Origin: Deltaproteobacteria bacterium
Lineage (GTDB): Bacteria; Desulfobacterota; Binatia; UBA9968
Direction: 5' to 3'
Assembly: GCA_009379725.1 (NCBI GenBank)
Contig: WHTF01000008.1
Coordinates: 1 to 64,000 of the forward strand
Length of the DNA stretch: 64,000 nt
Shown: positions 18,245 through 27,848 of the stretch, one piece after another
How the letters are laid out: each line of letters begins with the position of its first letter
How positions within the stretch are numbered: the stretch's first letter is position 1
Notes under the pieces: model-generated
What the model saw: the letters and a program-made list of their open reading frames with translations, nothing else
Database searches by the model: none
What the model was told of the DNA's origin: nothing
Translations under genes and position numbers: made by a program

Positions 18245-18327
18245 TCGCGATGTTTTCGGATTCCGAGTGCCGCATTATGCAAAAAGTATATCTAATACCT
18301 TGCAGCGCGAGGGCGCGCGCCGTTGCA

Positions 18328-18894
18328 TTAACGCAGCAAGGTTTGCATCGTATAGGCGCCTTGCTTCCGATCCGGAACGGGGATTCTTCCTTTCGAACGG
18401 ATGAGGCTGCCGAAAACAGCATCCGCCAAAGGTAAGACCACATTGAGGTTGTTAAAGTGCCGTTTGTGATGCATATGATGGTGTGCGTCCAGCCAGCGAA
18501 ACCATCGGGTCTGTTCGATCCACCGCCCGCTGGGAATATGCATGCAGTAATGCAAGTATTCGTAGAGCCCATAGTAGACCGCGATGGCCGCGCAGGCGCC
18601 GAACAATATAGAGGCGCCTAGGAGATACTGCAGCAACAGAATGGCCGGAATATGAAGACCGATAATGAGCGGCGCATTCCACCAGGCGAAGCGAACTTTT
18701 TTGAGGTTTTTTTTGTCGGACAGAAAATAGTCGTCTCCAGTGCGGAACAGCCCATGGTGAACCAATGCGTGAGCACGGAACGGATACTGCCAGCGCGGTT
18801 GATGCATGAAATACTTATGTAAGGTCCACTCAAAAAAGCTTCCATACAGAAAAAAACCGACAAACGCGGCGATTTCGCTTACGTGAGATGCCAT
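18328..18894 (-). CDS. Fatty acid hydroxylase / sterol desaturase superfamily membrane protein
   Basis: A 188-residue membrane protein with the di-iron histidine clusters of the superfamily: HKYFMH (about 26-31), HALVHH, HYCMH and HHHMHHKRH (about 138-146). Three or four hydrophobic stretches lie between them. Members hydroxylate or desaturate fatty acids, sterols or carotenoids using O2. Carotenoid and fatty-acid 2-hydroxylases are the closest in size; the substrate is unknown. AAAGGAA precedes ATG 18894. A perfect 9-bp hairpin lies upstream at 18927. Confidence 0.78.
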   Translation of the reverse strand: MASHVSEIAAFVGFFLYGSFFEWTLHKYFMHQPRWQYPFRAHALVHHGLFRTGDDYFLSDKKNLKKVRFAWWNAPLIIGLHIPAILLLQYLLGASILFGACAAIAVYYGLYEYLHYCMHIPSGRWIEQTRWFRWLDAHHHMHHKRHFNNLNVVLPLADAVFGSLIRSKGRIPVPDRKQGAYTMQTLLR

Positions 18895-18926
18895 TAAGTT
18901 CCTTTCGCTTATTATTTAAGTAAAAG

Positions 18927-18950
18927 GCCTTATACGTTCAAGTATAAGGC
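18927..18950 (-). promoter_or_regulatory. Perfect hairpin/inverted repeat upstream of the fatty acid hydroxylase gene
   Basis: GCCTTATAC (18927-18935) and GTATAAGGC (18942-18950) around a six-base loop, about 32 bases upstream of the start at 18894. It could be an operator, a 5'-leader stem or, read leftward into CTTTTACTT, a weak terminator. The rest of 18951-19174 shows nothing I can name. Confidence 0.4.
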
Positions 18951-19174
18951 GCTGGACACGAATTCTGGAAAGCTTTGGTTTAGAAGTCCTTCGCACGAGA
19001 TGAGTGGGTGGTGTTGATGCTAGTTCCTGTTATCCAAATTGTTTATTTACACTACGTGGTTTTCTCTAGCTCGTCAATCAGGTTTGTAATGTGAGCGCTA
19101 TTTTCTTAAAGCTCGTTTACGACGCGGAGCATTTGTGCTAGTTTGCCAACAACTTACAGGGGAGTTTTCTAGCT

Positions 19175-19921
19175 ATGTCAGGCCATTCAAAGTGGAGCAC
19201 GATCAAACATAAGAAAGCCGCCAAAGATGCCAAGAAGGGCAAGCTTTTCACTAAGTTGATTAAAGAAATCACGGTGGCGGCGCGAATGAGCGGGGGCGAT
19301 ATCAACGCCAACCCGCGACTTCGCACGGCCGTACTGACTGCTCGAGCCGCCAGCATGCCCACCGATAACATAGATCGGGCGATCAAGAAGGGAACCGGCG
19401 AGCTTGAAGGTGTCACTTACGAGGAAATCCAATATGAAGGGTACGGTCCGGGGGGTGCGGCCATACTCGCTCACGTACTGACCGACAATAAGAATCGCAC
19501 GGTTTCTGAGATTCGTCGTCTGTTTACTAAGCACGGTGGCAATATGGGCGAGGCCGGCTGTGTCGCCTGGATGTTTGATAAGAAGGGGCTCATCGCAATC
19601 GAAAAGGCGCAAGTCGATGAGGAGCGGTTGATGGGAGTCGTTCTCGATGCGGGTGCGGAAGATGTTAGGGATGAGGACGAAATTTTTGAGGTCGTCACGA
19701 CAGTCGAAGATTTCGAAAAGGTAAAAGAACGGCTGGAGCTCGAAAAAATCGCGTTCGCCAGCGCTCAGGTGGCGATGGTGCCGAAGAACACCGTCGACGT
19801 CGACGAGAAAAATGTCGAGCAGATTCTGAAATTAACCGAAGAGCTTGAAGATCACGACGATGTTCAGAGCGTTGCCGCTAACTTTAACATTCCCAGCGAG
19901 TTGATGGAGAAGGCGAGTTGA
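19175..19921 (+). CDS. yebC: YebC/PmpR family protein
   Basis: A 248-residue protein with the family's opening [20 protein letters not shown] and internal motifs ([59 protein letters not shown]-like). These proteins bind DNA or act on stalled ribosomes; the cellular role varies. AGGGGAG precedes the start. It heads a run with ruvC, ruvA and ruvB, a common arrangement, and overlaps the ruvC start by four bases. Confidence 0.95.
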   Translation: MSGHSKWSTIKHKKAAKDAKKGKLFTKLIKEITVAARMSGGDINANPRLRTAVLTARAASMPTDNIDRAIKKGTGELEGVTYEEIQYEGYGPGGAAILAHVLTDNKNRTVSEIRRLFTKHGGNMGEAGCVAWMFDKKGLIAIEKAQVDEERLMGVVLDAGAEDVRDEDEIFEVVTTVEDFEKVKERLELEKIAFASAQVAMVPKNTVDVDEKNVEQILKLTEELEDHDDVQSVAANFNIPSELMEKAS

Positions 19922-20505
19922 AAGCGGCATTGTCTCGCCGAGGCGCCGATATCGCGCCGGTTGCACGTAGGATTCTCGGCATCGATCCCGGTTCGCTGGT
20001 GACGGGCTGGGGCATGGTCGAAGCGGTTGGAAATTCCCTGAATCACGTGGCGCATGGCACAATTGCGACGGCCGGTGCCCGAGGGCAAGCAGCGCGGCTA
20101 GATCGTATTTATCGCGATATAGAGGAAGTGATTGAGTCCTATCGTCCTGATGGCGTCTGTGTCGAGCGTGTTTTCTTTGCCCGAAACGCCCAGAGCGCGC
20201 TCAAACTGGGTCAGGCGCGCGGGGTTGCGCTGCTGGCTGCTGCGCGAAAAAATCTGACGGTTCATGAATACGCCGCTGTTGAGATCAAAGCGGCGGTGGT
20301 AGGGTACGGTCACGCCACCAAACAACAGGTGCAAATGATGATCGGGTCGCTACTGTGCTTGACAGGGAAGCTACCGGCCGATGCGGCGGATGCGCTCGCA
20401 GCCGCGATTTGCCATCTTCATATGCAGACTTTTCAAGCTCGTGTAGCCGATGCCTTGCCGAGCACTATTTCTCGTTTGAGCTCCCGCGGATCGATCCTTC
20501 GCTGA
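19918..20505 (+). CDS. ruvC: Holliday junction endodeoxyribonuclease RuvC
   Basis: A 195-residue resolvase that cuts Holliday junctions. The first catalytic aspartate is in RILGIDPGS (residue 23), the glutamate in VCVERVFFA, and the C-terminal acidic pair in [20 protein letters not shown] 19918 overlaps the yebC stop (TTGA), a translational-coupling arrangement; GGAG lies about ten bases upstream. The N-terminus is about 17 residues longer than in E. coli, so a later start is possible but none has a better ribosome-binding site. Confidence 0.94.
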   Translation: MKAALSRRGADIAPVARRILGIDPGSLVTGWGMVEAVGNSLNHVAHGTIATAGARGQAARLDRIYRDIEEVIESYRPDGVCVERVFFARNAQSALKLGQARGVALLAAARKNLTVHEYAAVEIKAAVVGYGHATKQQVQMMIGSLLCLTGKLPADAADALAAAICHLHMQTFQARVADALPSTISRLSSRGSILR

Positions 20506-20552
20506 GATGATTGAACGCGGAAACCGGTCTTCGAGCGCATTTCAAAACTACC

Positions 20553-21146
20553 GTGATTGCGCAAATTAGCGGAACTCTCGCGCACAAGATGGCAGGCGAA
20601 ATCGTCGTTAATGTCGGCGGGGTCGGCTATCAGGTCTTTATCCCTTTAAACGTGTTTTACCGGTTGCCGGAATTAGGCGCAGACGTCAAGCTTTATATTC
20701 ACACTCACCTGCGCGAAGACGCTTTGCAACTTTTTGGTTTTCAGGAGCCTGCGGAGAAACAAGTTTTTCTGCAACTTAATGGAGTTGCCGGGATCGGCCC
20801 CAAGCTGGCACTCAATATTTTGTCGGGGATCCCCGCGACTGAACTCACGCGCGCGATCAAAGAAGGCGATCAGTTGCGTCTCGTATCGATTCCAGGAGTG
20901 GGTAAGAAACTCGCCGAGCGTATGGTCGTGGAACTTCGTGACAAGTTTGCGACCCTTGAAGCTCAGGCCAGCGAGATTCCTGCCCAGGGTCGCGACTCGC
21001 AGCTGATTCAGGACGCTGTTTCAGCTCTGGTCAATTTAGGATATCGTAAAGCGGAGATTGAAAAAAGCGTGCGTGACAGCGCTCAGTCAGGCAAGCAAAA
21101 TCTTGAAGACGTGATCAAAGACGTGCTGCGTCGCCTGAGCCGCTGA
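20553..21146 (+). CDS. ruvA: Holliday junction helicase subunit RuvA
   Basis: A 197-residue DNA-binding subunit that forms the tetramer clamping the Holliday junction and recruits RuvB. The first helix-hairpin-helix is [16 protein letters not shown] and the second [16 protein letters not shown]. The C-terminal domain (about 150-197) is the RuvB-contacting part. I chose GTG 20553 because it gives the family's usual opening ([11 protein letters not shown]); an in-frame TTG at 20511 adds 14 atypical residues. Confidence 0.93.
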   Translation: MIAQISGTLAHKMAGEIVVNVGGVGYQVFIPLNVFYRLPELGADVKLYIHTHLREDALQLFGFQEPAEKQVFLQLNGVAGIGPKLALNILSGIPATELTRAIKEGDQLRLVSIPGVGKKLAERMVVELRDKFATLEAQASEIPAQGRDSQLIQDAVSALVNLGYRKAEIEKSVRDSAQSGKQNLEDVIKDVLRRLSR

Positions 21147-21154
21147 GACCGACT

Positions 21155-22228
21155 ATGGCACAAATACCGGTAGCAGATGCCGAAACACTCATGGAATCGC
21201 GGGAGATCTCGCCGAAGCGAACCGACGACGATCTGAACTTTGAGGTCAATTTGCGGCCGCGCGGATTCGATGAATACGTCGGCCAGGAGCGAGCCAAGGA
21301 TAATCTCAAAGTCGCTATTGACGCCGCCCGCGGCCGTGGCGACGTTTTGGACCATTTGTTGTTCCATGGCCCACCGGGGCTGGGAAAAACTTCATTGGCC
21401 TACATTATCGCTCGCGAAATGGGAGTGAATATCAAGGCGACGTCGGGACCGGTCATTGAGCGGGCCGGAGACCTGGCCGCAATTCTCACCAATTTGGAAG
21501 AAGGCGATGTTTTATTTATCGATGAAATCCATCGTCTCAACCATGTGGTCGAAGAAGTGCTCTATCCGGCGATGGAAGATTTTCAGATTGATATTATGAT
21601 TGGGCAAGGGCCGGCAGCGCGCTCGATTAAACTGGATTTGAGACCGTTTACGTTAATTGGCGCGACCACCCGGTCGGGACTGCTGACTTCGCCGTTGCGC
21701 GATCGTTTTGGCTTGACCTTCCGTTTGGATTTTTATTCACCTGAAACACTGACTTGTATTCTGCAGCGCTCAGCCTCGATTTTAGGGGTGGCCGGCGAAG
21801 AGGCCGGCATTGCCGAGATCGCGCGTCGCTCCCGCGGCACGCCGCGTATCGCCAATCGCCTGCTGCGCCGTGTACGCGACTACGCGCAGGTCAAGGGAGA
21901 CGGGCGAATTACTCCGACGGTTACCGCGCAGGCGTTGCGGATGTTGGAGGTCGACGCCACCGGTCTTGATAAGATGGATACTATGCTTGTATTGACCTTG
22001 ATCGACAAGTTCGCTGGAGGACCTGTTGGAGTGGAGACTCTGGCGGCGGCCATCGGAGAAGAGAAAGATACTATTGAAGACGTCTATGAGCCATTTTTGA
22101 TTCAGGCTGGCTTTATCCAAAGGACGCCGAGGGGACGCCTGGCGACTCCCTTGGCTTACGACCACTTCGGACGTACGCCAAAAGGTCAAAAAGCGAATGC
22201 ACCTAAAAACCAACCCAGTTTGTTTTGA
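21155..22228 (+). CDS. ruvB: Holliday junction branch-migration ATPase RuvB
   Basis: A 357-residue AAA+ motor. Walker A is GPPGLGKTS, Walker B is [10 protein letters not shown], sensor 1 is IGATTRSG, and the arginine finger region is [14 protein letters not shown]. The C-terminal winged helix (about 275-340) has [28 protein letters not shown], written here in two parts because it is the family's signature. The gene starts eight bases after ruvA and completes the ruvCAB set. Confidence 0.96.
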   Translation: MAQIPVADAETLMESREISPKRTDDDLNFEVNLRPRGFDEYVGQERAKDNLKVAIDAARGRGDVLDHLLFHGPPGLGKTSLAYIIAREMGVNIKATSGPVIERAGDLAAILTNLEEGDVLFIDEIHRLNHVVEEVLYPAMEDFQIDIMIGQGPAARSIKLDLRPFTLIGATTRSGLLTSPLRDRFGLTFRLDFYSPETLTCILQRSASILGVAGEEAGIAEIARRSRGTPRIANRLLRRVRDYAQVKGDGRITPTVTAQALRMLEVDATGLDKMDTMLVLTLIDKFAGGPVGVETLAAAIGEEKDTIEDVYEPFLIQAGFIQRTPRGRLATPLAYDHFGRTPKGQKANAPKNQPSLF

Positions 22229-22278
22229 TGTCGGTAAGGGACTGTGATTGCGTTACGTGATAGGGCAGGTCGAAACGT

Positions 22279-22491
22279 ATGCCCGACTTTGGTAAAGCCT
22301 TAATCATTCTAGGCATCGTACTCCTCATCGTCGGCGTGTTTTTTACATTCGGCGGGAGAATTTCTTGGCTTGGCCACTTGCCCGGTGACATCTATATCCA
22401 GCGGGAGCGTTTTGATTTTTATTTTCCCCTCACCACGTGCCTGCTGATCAGTGCTCTCATCAGCCTTGTCCTCTACCTCTTTAGAAGGTAA
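22279..22491 (+). CDS. DUF2905 small membrane protein
   Basis: A 70-residue protein with two hydrophobic helices (about 5-25 and 49-67) separated by the signature LGHLPGDIYIQRERFDFYFP. That central motif is the hallmark of DUF2905, a widespread family of unknown function that often follows ruvB, as here. Orientation and spacing fit co-transcription with ruvB and the kinase gene that follows. Confidence 0.88.
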   Translation: MPDFGKALIILGIVLLIVGVFFTFGGRISWLGHLPGDIYIQRERFDFYFPLTTCLLISALISLVLYLFRR

Positions 22492-22527
22492 AATTCTTTC
22501 GGCTTTTTAAATCCTTAGCAGACTCAC

Positions 22528-24762
22528 ATGGCGACAGTCAGGAACACTGATAACTCCGTCGGAGAAACGCTCAAGCTGGAAGAAACGAAGCGGCGAAAGC
22601 GTGAAGGGCTGGCAATTCTCATCACCACGCTCATGGTGGTGGCGTTCGCCTTCTTCGAAGTGCAACTTCCCGATGTTTCCTCGGAGTATTCCCTGAGCAA
22701 TAACATAGTCTTTTTTCTTCTCATCAATATCAACATCATCCTGCTCATTCTCCTGGTTTTTCTCGTCGTTAGAAATCTGGTGAAGCTCGTTTTCGAACGC
22801 AAACGACGTATTCTCGGCTCGCGGCTGCGGGTTCGTCTGGTGATCGCATTTGTAGGACTCTCTTTGGTTCCTACTTTATTGCTCTTTGTCATCGCCGGTG
22901 GGTTTGTCACTCGCTCTTTCGAAAGATGGTTTGACGTTCAGGTGGAAACCGCGCTCCAGGGATCGCTGGAGATCGGTCAAACCTATTACCAGAACTCGGC
23001 GAATAATGCTCTCTTTTATGCTCGACAGCTCAGCCGGCGGGTCACTGAACAAGGATTGTTCGATAGCGCGCGGCGTGGCGAATTAAAAGATTTTATTCAG
23101 GAAAAACAACGTGAATACAATCTCGGTACAGTCGAAGTGTTCTCGCCCGATCGCCAGCCGCTGGTGGTGGCCTTCAACGATCAGGTGCCGACGGGAGTGA
23201 GCATCAAACCTGAAACCGACTTTCTTAATCGCGCATTGCGCGGCTTGGAAGTTACCCGGACACAGGCTTTTGGCGAAGGTGACGTGATTCGCGGCGGCGT
23301 ACCCGTCTATGGAAACGGAAAGCGGATCTGGGGCGTTGTCGTCGTCGACTATTATGTGCCAAAGAGCATAACGAAGCGGGCGCTTGAGATTTCCCGATCC
23401 TACGAGCAGTACAAGCACCTGGCGTTCCTCAAAAATCCGGTCAAAAATAGCTACATCTTGACTCTGCTCTTGATCACGCTGGTGATCATTTTTGCTGCGA
23501 CTTGGTTTGGCCTCTATCTGGCCAAAGGGATCACGGTTCCGATTCAGCAGGTTGCGGCGGGAACCCATGAGGTCGCCCATGGGAACTGGGATTATCAAAT
23601 TGAAGCGGCCGGCGACGATGAAATGGGAACGCTGGTCGAGTCCTTTAACCAAATGACGCGTGATTTGAAAAAGATTAATTTGGAGTTGTTGCGGCGCGGC
23701 AGGTTTGTTGAAACCGTTCTCGCAAATATCACTGCGGGGGTCATTGCCGTGGATCCTGTTGGCAGGATCACATCTTGGAATAAGGCCGCTGAAAAAATGT
23801 TGGGGATTAACGGCCCCGCTGCTCTCGGGAAGAATTATGCGGAAGTTTTCGAAAGCGAGCCTCTACGGGTCGTGCGGGAAATTATCGATAACGTCAAAAA
23901 GCGAGAAAGCGTCGAAACCGAGATGCAAATCCAGCTCCCGGACCAGCTTCTTACGTTGTTCGCCACTGCTGCCACGCTTCGAGACGATGAAGGGGAAAGT
24001 TTGGGGGTGATGATCTTTCTTGAAGACATCACGCAGATCCAAAAAGTTCAGAGAATGGAGGCCTGGCGGGAAGTCGCGCGGCGTATTGCCCATGAAATTA
24101 AGAATCCGCTTACGCCGATACAGCTTTCCGCTGAGAGATTGCGCAAGCGCTATGCTAAACTATTGCAAGGCGACGGTGCGATATTGGACAAATGCACGAC
24201 GACAATTATTCAGCAGGTCGTTGAACTGAAAAATTTAGTCAACGAGTTCTCGCAATTTGCCAGACTGCCGGCGGCTCAGCCGGCACCCAACGACTTGAAC
24301 GAAATCGTGCAGGAAGCGCTTTTCCTTTTCAAGGAAGGACACAACCACATTCGATTCGAATTTCGCCAGGAAATTTTGCCTGCGCTGGAGCTTGATCGTG
24401 AGCAAATTAAACGTGTCGTCATCAACCTCTTGGATAACGCCGTTGCGGCGGTTGAGGAGAATGGAGAAATTCAGATCTCGACCGCCTTTGATCGCGCGCG
24501 AGGCACAGCCTATCTTGAAGTTGCCGACGATGGCTGCGGCTTGGCCCCGGAGGTCCGGGCTCGGATATTCGAGCCTGAGTTTTCCACTAAAAGGCAGGGT
24601 ACGGGCTTGGGATTAACGATCGTGAATCAAATTGTCGAGGATCATCGCGGCTACATCCGGGTGCGACCGAATGAGCCCCGCGGCACAAGGTTCGTCATTG
24701 AGTTTCCCGTGCGAGACCAGGACTCGCTGCAGGAGTTTAAAAGGAAGGCTGTGCATTTATAA
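22528..24762 (+). CDS. NtrY-like transmembrane sensor histidine kinase
   Basis: A 744-residue kinase. Three hydrophobic segments (about 29-48, 62-83, 100-122) open it. A large periplasmic sensing region (about 125-300) and a fourth membrane helix (about 308-332) follow. Then come a HAMP domain (about 333-388), a PAS domain (about 395-500), the dimerisation/phosphoacceptor helix with His522 (IAHEIKNPLTPIQ), and the ATPase domain (NLLDNAVAAVEENG, VADDGCGLAP, KRQGTGLGLTI). This layout is that of NtrY. Its usual partner, the sigma-54 activator NtrX, is absent; instead the next gene, 17 bases on, is a receiver domain fused to LpxC. Confidence 0.92.
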   Translation: MATVRNTDNSVGETLKLEETKRRKREGLAILITTLMVVAFAFFEVQLPDVSSEYSLSNNIVFFLLININIILLILLVFLVVRNLVKLVFERKRRILGSRLRVRLVIAFVGLSLVPTLLLFVIAGGFVTRSFERWFDVQVETALQGSLEIGQTYYQNSANNALFYARQLSRRVTEQGLFDSARRGELKDFIQEKQREYNLGTVEVFSPDRQPLVVAFNDQVPTGVSIKPETDFLNRALRGLEVTRTQAFGEGDVIRGGVPVYGNGKRIWGVVVVDYYVPKSITKRALEISRSYEQYKHLAFLKNPVKNSYILTLLLITLVIIFAATWFGLYLAKGITVPIQQVAAGTHEVAHGNWDYQIEAAGDDEMGTLVESFNQMTRDLKKINLELLRRGRFVETVLANITAGVIAVDPVGRITSWNKAAEKMLGINGPAALGKNYAEVFESEPLRVVREIIDNVKKRESVETEMQIQLPDQLLTLFATAATLRDDEGESLGVMIFLEDITQIQKVQRMEAWREVARRIAHEIKNPLTPIQLSAERLRKRYAKLLQGDGAILDKCTTTIIQQVVELKNLVNEFSQFARLPAAQPAPNDLNEIVQEALFLFKEGHNHIRFEFRQEILPALELDREQIKRVVINLLDNAVAAVEENGEIQISTAFDRARGTAYLEVADDGCGLAPEVRARIFEPEFSTKRQGTGLGLTIVNQIVEDHRGYIRVRPNEPRGTRFVIEFPVRDQDSLQEFKRKAVHL

Positions 24763-24779
24763 AGAGATAGGGAGGGACG

Positions 24780-26084
24780 GTGAACGAAGCATCAGTGCAA
24801 AAGACCATTCTTGTTGTCGATGATGAGGATAAGGTCCGGGAGTCGGTTAAGGAAGTGCTGACCGACGAGGGCTATCGCGTCGTCGATACCGCCGATGGCA
24901 CTCGCGTGCTCGACATGATTGAAGCGGAACAACCTGGACTCGTGCTGCTCGATATCTGGATGCCCAAGATCGATGGGATCGGCTTACTCAAAGAGATCAA
25001 AAGCAAGAAGCCCGCAACGAACGTGGTCATGATTTCGGGGCATGGCAATATTCATACAGCGGTGACGGCGACAAAATTCGGCGCGTTTGATTTCATTGAA
25101 AAGCCCGTCTCGTTGGACGGCCTGCTCCACACGGTGCAGCGTGCCCTCGGTGAATTACCTGCTGCACGAAGTAACGATAAAAAAGACCACGGCAGTGGCA
25201 ATGAGAAAAATGGGGGCGCAGCTAGCCTAGCAGTGCGCATCTCGAGATCTGGAGAGCCGATAAGGCAAAGAACACTCAAAAAGAGTGTCGTCAGCTCCGG
25301 GCAGGGACTGCACTCAGGGATAAAGACGGGCTTGATTCTTCACCCGCTACCGCCAAATAGCGGGATCTCGTTCGCGGGAATTTCAGGTGATGTCAGCGTT
25401 CCGGCCGATCTGGATTACGTCGGTTCGACCGGGTTTGCGACCTCGCTGAGTAGTCGCGGCTTCACTGTTGCGACGGTGGAACATTTCTTGGCCGTGCTGC
25501 ACAGTTATGGGATTACGAACCTGCTGGTAAAAGTCCAAGGTGAGGTTCCTATTTTGGACGGATCAGCGTTGGAGTTTTGCGCGCTCATCGAGGAGGCCGG
25601 GCTGCAAGATGAAGACGACGAGTGGTCGGAAATTGTTATCGATCGCTCCTATCGCGTTGGCGATGAGGGAGGGGAGTGGATCGGCATCGAACCGGCCGAG
25701 ACGTTCTCAGTGCACTATGTATTGAAATATCCAAAGCCGGTGGGTCTGCAAGAGTACACCTTTACCTATCGAGGTCCCAATTCCTTTAAAGAAGAAATTG
25801 CGCCGGCGAGAACTTTTGGTTTTCTGCGCGACATGGAGAAGATGCAGAAGCTCGGCCTGGTCAATGGGGGAAAGCTCAGCAACTGTATTTTGATCGATGA
25901 CGAGAGAATCGTTAATACGGATTTGCGCTTCCCGGATGAATTGGCACGCCACAAGATTCTCGATATCATCGGCGATTTTTATCTACTGGGAAAACCGCTT
26001 CGGGGAAAGATCACCGCGCATAGGACCGGCCATTCCGATAACATCGCGTTATTGCGTGCTATTCGGGTTGGAATGGGATTATAA
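24780..26084 (+). CDS. lpxC: Receiver domain fused to UDP-3-O-acyl-GlcNAc deacetylase (LpxC)
   Basis: A 434-residue two-domain protein. Residues about 7-123 are a complete response-regulator receiver: acidic Asp14-Asp15, phosphoacceptor Asp58 (LVLLDIWMP), Ser86 and Lys108 (EKPV). A polar Lys/Gly/Asn-rich linker spans about 124-158. Residues about 160-434 are LpxC: QRTLKK and GLHSG near the start, then Glu234-His235 (ATVEHFLAV), His391 and Asp395 (RHKILD), and His418 (GHSDN), the zinc-binding and catalytic set. LpxC performs the committed deacetylation of lipid A synthesis. GTG 24780 follows AGGGAGGG. There is no frame break between the domains. The upstream NtrY-like kinase is its likely phosphodonor (inference). 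Confidence 0.93.
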   Translation: MNEASVQKTILVVDDEDKVRESVKEVLTDEGYRVVDTADGTRVLDMIEAEQPGLVLLDIWMPKIDGIGLLKEIKSKKPATNVVMISGHGNIHTAVTATKFGAFDFIEKPVSLDGLLHTVQRALGELPAARSNDKKDHGSGNEKNGGAASLAVRISRSGEPIRQRTLKKSVVSSGQGLHSGIKTGLILHPLPPNSGISFAGISGDVSVPADLDYVGSTGFATSLSSRGFTVATVEHFLAVLHSYGITNLLVKVQGEVPILDGSALEFCALIEEAGLQDEDDEWSEIVIDRSYRVGDEGGEWIGIEPAETFSVHYVLKYPKPVGLQEYTFTYRGPNSFKEEIAPARTFGFLRDMEKMQKLGLVNGGKLSNCILIDDERIVNTDLRFPDELARHKILDIIGDFYLLGKPLRGKITAHRTGHSDNIALLRAIRVGMGL

Positions 26085-26150
26085 GCGCAGGCAGTGTCTT
26101 TTGTCGGAGAAATCTGCTTGGTTGATTTATTCCCGTACGATCAAAAACCT

Positions 26151-26600
26151 ATGGAATCTTCCTCGCCGTATTCTAAATTATTTACCATTAATGAAGCCAA
26201 TGCACTTTTACCGATAGTAAGGCCGCTTATCGAAAAGATTCTTGACGCTATACGACGTCTAAGAGTCAAGAGCGAAATTGTCATCCGGGCGGAGCAGATC
26301 GATCCGGAAATGCCCAATCTCATGGGCCGTTTGCAGCAGAACCAAGAGATCGCGGACTTAATCAAGCAGATCAACGACTCGGTTGATGAGATTCAACAAC
26401 ATGGCTGCGTATGCAAGGGCGTGGAACAAGGCCTTCTCGACTTCCCCTGTCTCTTTGGGAAGGAAATTGTTTTTCTTTGCTGGCAATATGGTGAAGCTGA
26501 AGTTACCTATTGGCACCGAATCGAGGACGGTTTCGCGGGCAGACGTCCATTATTGGATCCTGGTGAAAGAGGGCCGAGTGGCGGTGGTTCGCTTCATTAG
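26151..26600 (+). CDS. DUF2203 family protein
   Basis: A 149-residue cytoplasmic protein. The opening KLFTINEANALLPIVRPLIEKI is the DUF2203 signature. A long helix follows and the end carries EVTYWHRIEDGFAGRRPL, also typical of the family. Function is unknown. I chose ATG 26151, which places the motif near the N-terminus as in relatives; an in-frame GTG at 26094 adds 19 residues with no ribosome-binding site. It lies between the receiver-LpxC gene and queG in the same orientation. Confidence 0.75.
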   Translation: MESSSPYSKLFTINEANALLPIVRPLIEKILDAIRRLRVKSEIVIRAEQIDPEMPNLMGRLQQNQEIADLIKQINDSVDEIQQHGCVCKGVEQGLLDFPCLFGKEIVFLCWQYGEAEVTYWHRIEDGFAGRRPLLDPGERGPSGGGSLH

Positions 26601-26650
26601 GAATATCTCCTGGGGCTCGTCCCGATACATTAAGTTTCGTTTCTAGCACT

Positions 26651-27811
26651 ATGAATCCCGAAGCTGAATCGGACCTGGCGGAGCGGTCCCAAAGGATCAA
26701 GCACGAAGCGCAGGGTCTTGGCTTCGAACTCGTTGGCATTTCCCCGGTTCGGGTTCCACCTCACGAGGAATCGTTCGCCCAATGGTTGCGCAAGGAATTT
26801 CACGGCAAATTAGGTTACATGGAACGAACCGAAATTCTTCGGCGCGACCCGCGGCGGCTTGTTCCCTGGGCTGTCTCGGTTATTTCGGTGGGCATGAATT
26901 ATTACACGGCATCGCCACGCTTGACGCCGCCAGCGCGTGGAAGCGGCTGGATTTCACGCTATGCTTGGGGCGACGATTATCACGAAGTGATCAGGGGCAG
27001 GCTGGAGAAATTGCTTTCGATTATTGGCCAAATTTCTGGTGGGCCGGTTGAGGGCAAGGCATTCGTGGATTCCGGTCCGATTCTGGAACGGGATTTCGCA
27101 GGGGTTGCGGGAATCGGCTGGATCGGTAAGAACACTCAGCTGATTTCTCCCAAAAAAGGTTCCTGGTTTTTTCTTGGCGAATTGTTTACCAACCTGACGT
27201 TGAATTACGATCGAGCGATTCGTGATCGCTGCGGCCAGTGTGATCTTTGTCTCAAAGCCTGCCCGACTGGCGCCTTTGTCGGCCCTTACGTGTTGGATGC
27301 GCGGCGGTGTATCTCCTATCTGACCATTGAGCTCAAGGGTTTCATTCCGCGTCATTTAAGACCGCTGATCGGCAATCATGTTTTCGGTTGCGATATCTGT
27401 CAGGAAGTCTGTCCTTACAATGTCAAAGCGGGCTCCACTCACGATTCCTCCTATGCTCCGCGAAAGGGGCTTTACGCGCCCGAATTGATTCCGTTGCTGT
27501 CGATCAATCAAGAGGAGTTTCGCCGCCGGTTCCGCGGCAGTCCGATTTTGCGAGCCAAGCGTGGCGGATTCTTGCGTAACGTGGCAGTGGCGCTCGGGAA
27601 TAACGGCGGGCCCGAAGCCGTGCCGGCGTTGATCATGGCGTTGGATGACGAAGAGCCGCTTGTGCGCGGGCATGTCGCTTGGGCTCTCGGCCGAATCGGC
27701 TCGTCCGATGGGATCGCCGCACTGCGTCACAGACTGGGCTCGGAAGATGATGCCGAGGTCTCCCGCGAAATTGAAGAGGCTCTTGCGGAAGCAGAGGTCA
27801 AATGTCCTTGA
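26651..27811 (+). CDS. queG: Epoxyqueuosine reductase QueG
   Basis: A 386-residue cobalamin-dependent iron-sulfur enzyme that makes the last step of queuosine in tRNA anticodons. The N-terminal reductase part contains FVDSGPILERDFAGVAGIGW and GKNT. Two [4Fe-4S] motifs follow: CGQCDLCLKACPTGAF and CDICQEVCPYN. A C-terminal HEAT-like pair of helices (about 315-380: ALGNNGGPEAVPALIMAL, LVRGHVAWALGRIG) is part of the longer QueG form. Start ATG 26651. Confidence 0.93.
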   Translation: MNPEAESDLAERSQRIKHEAQGLGFELVGISPVRVPPHEESFAQWLRKEFHGKLGYMERTEILRRDPRRLVPWAVSVISVGMNYYTASPRLTPPARGSGWISRYAWGDDYHEVIRGRLEKLLSIIGQISGGPVEGKAFVDSGPILERDFAGVAGIGWIGKNTQLISPKKGSWFFLGELFTNLTLNYDRAIRDRCGQCDLCLKACPTGAFVGPYVLDARRCISYLTIELKGFIPRHLRPLIGNHVFGCDICQEVCPYNVKAGSTHDSSYAPRKGLYAPELIPLLSINQEEFRRRFRGSPILRAKRGGFLRNVAVALGNNGGPEAVPALIMALDDEEPLVRGHVAWALGRIGSSDGIAALRHRLGSEDDAEVSREIEEALAEAEVKCP

Positions 27812-27848
27812 CGGGACCGTTTGTAAAAGCCACAAGATTGAGTTTGAC

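Noticed and set aside
26500-26600. A possible frameshift at the DUF2203 C-terminus
   Set aside because: The protein already ends after the conserved GFAGRRP motif at a normal length, so no shift is needed.
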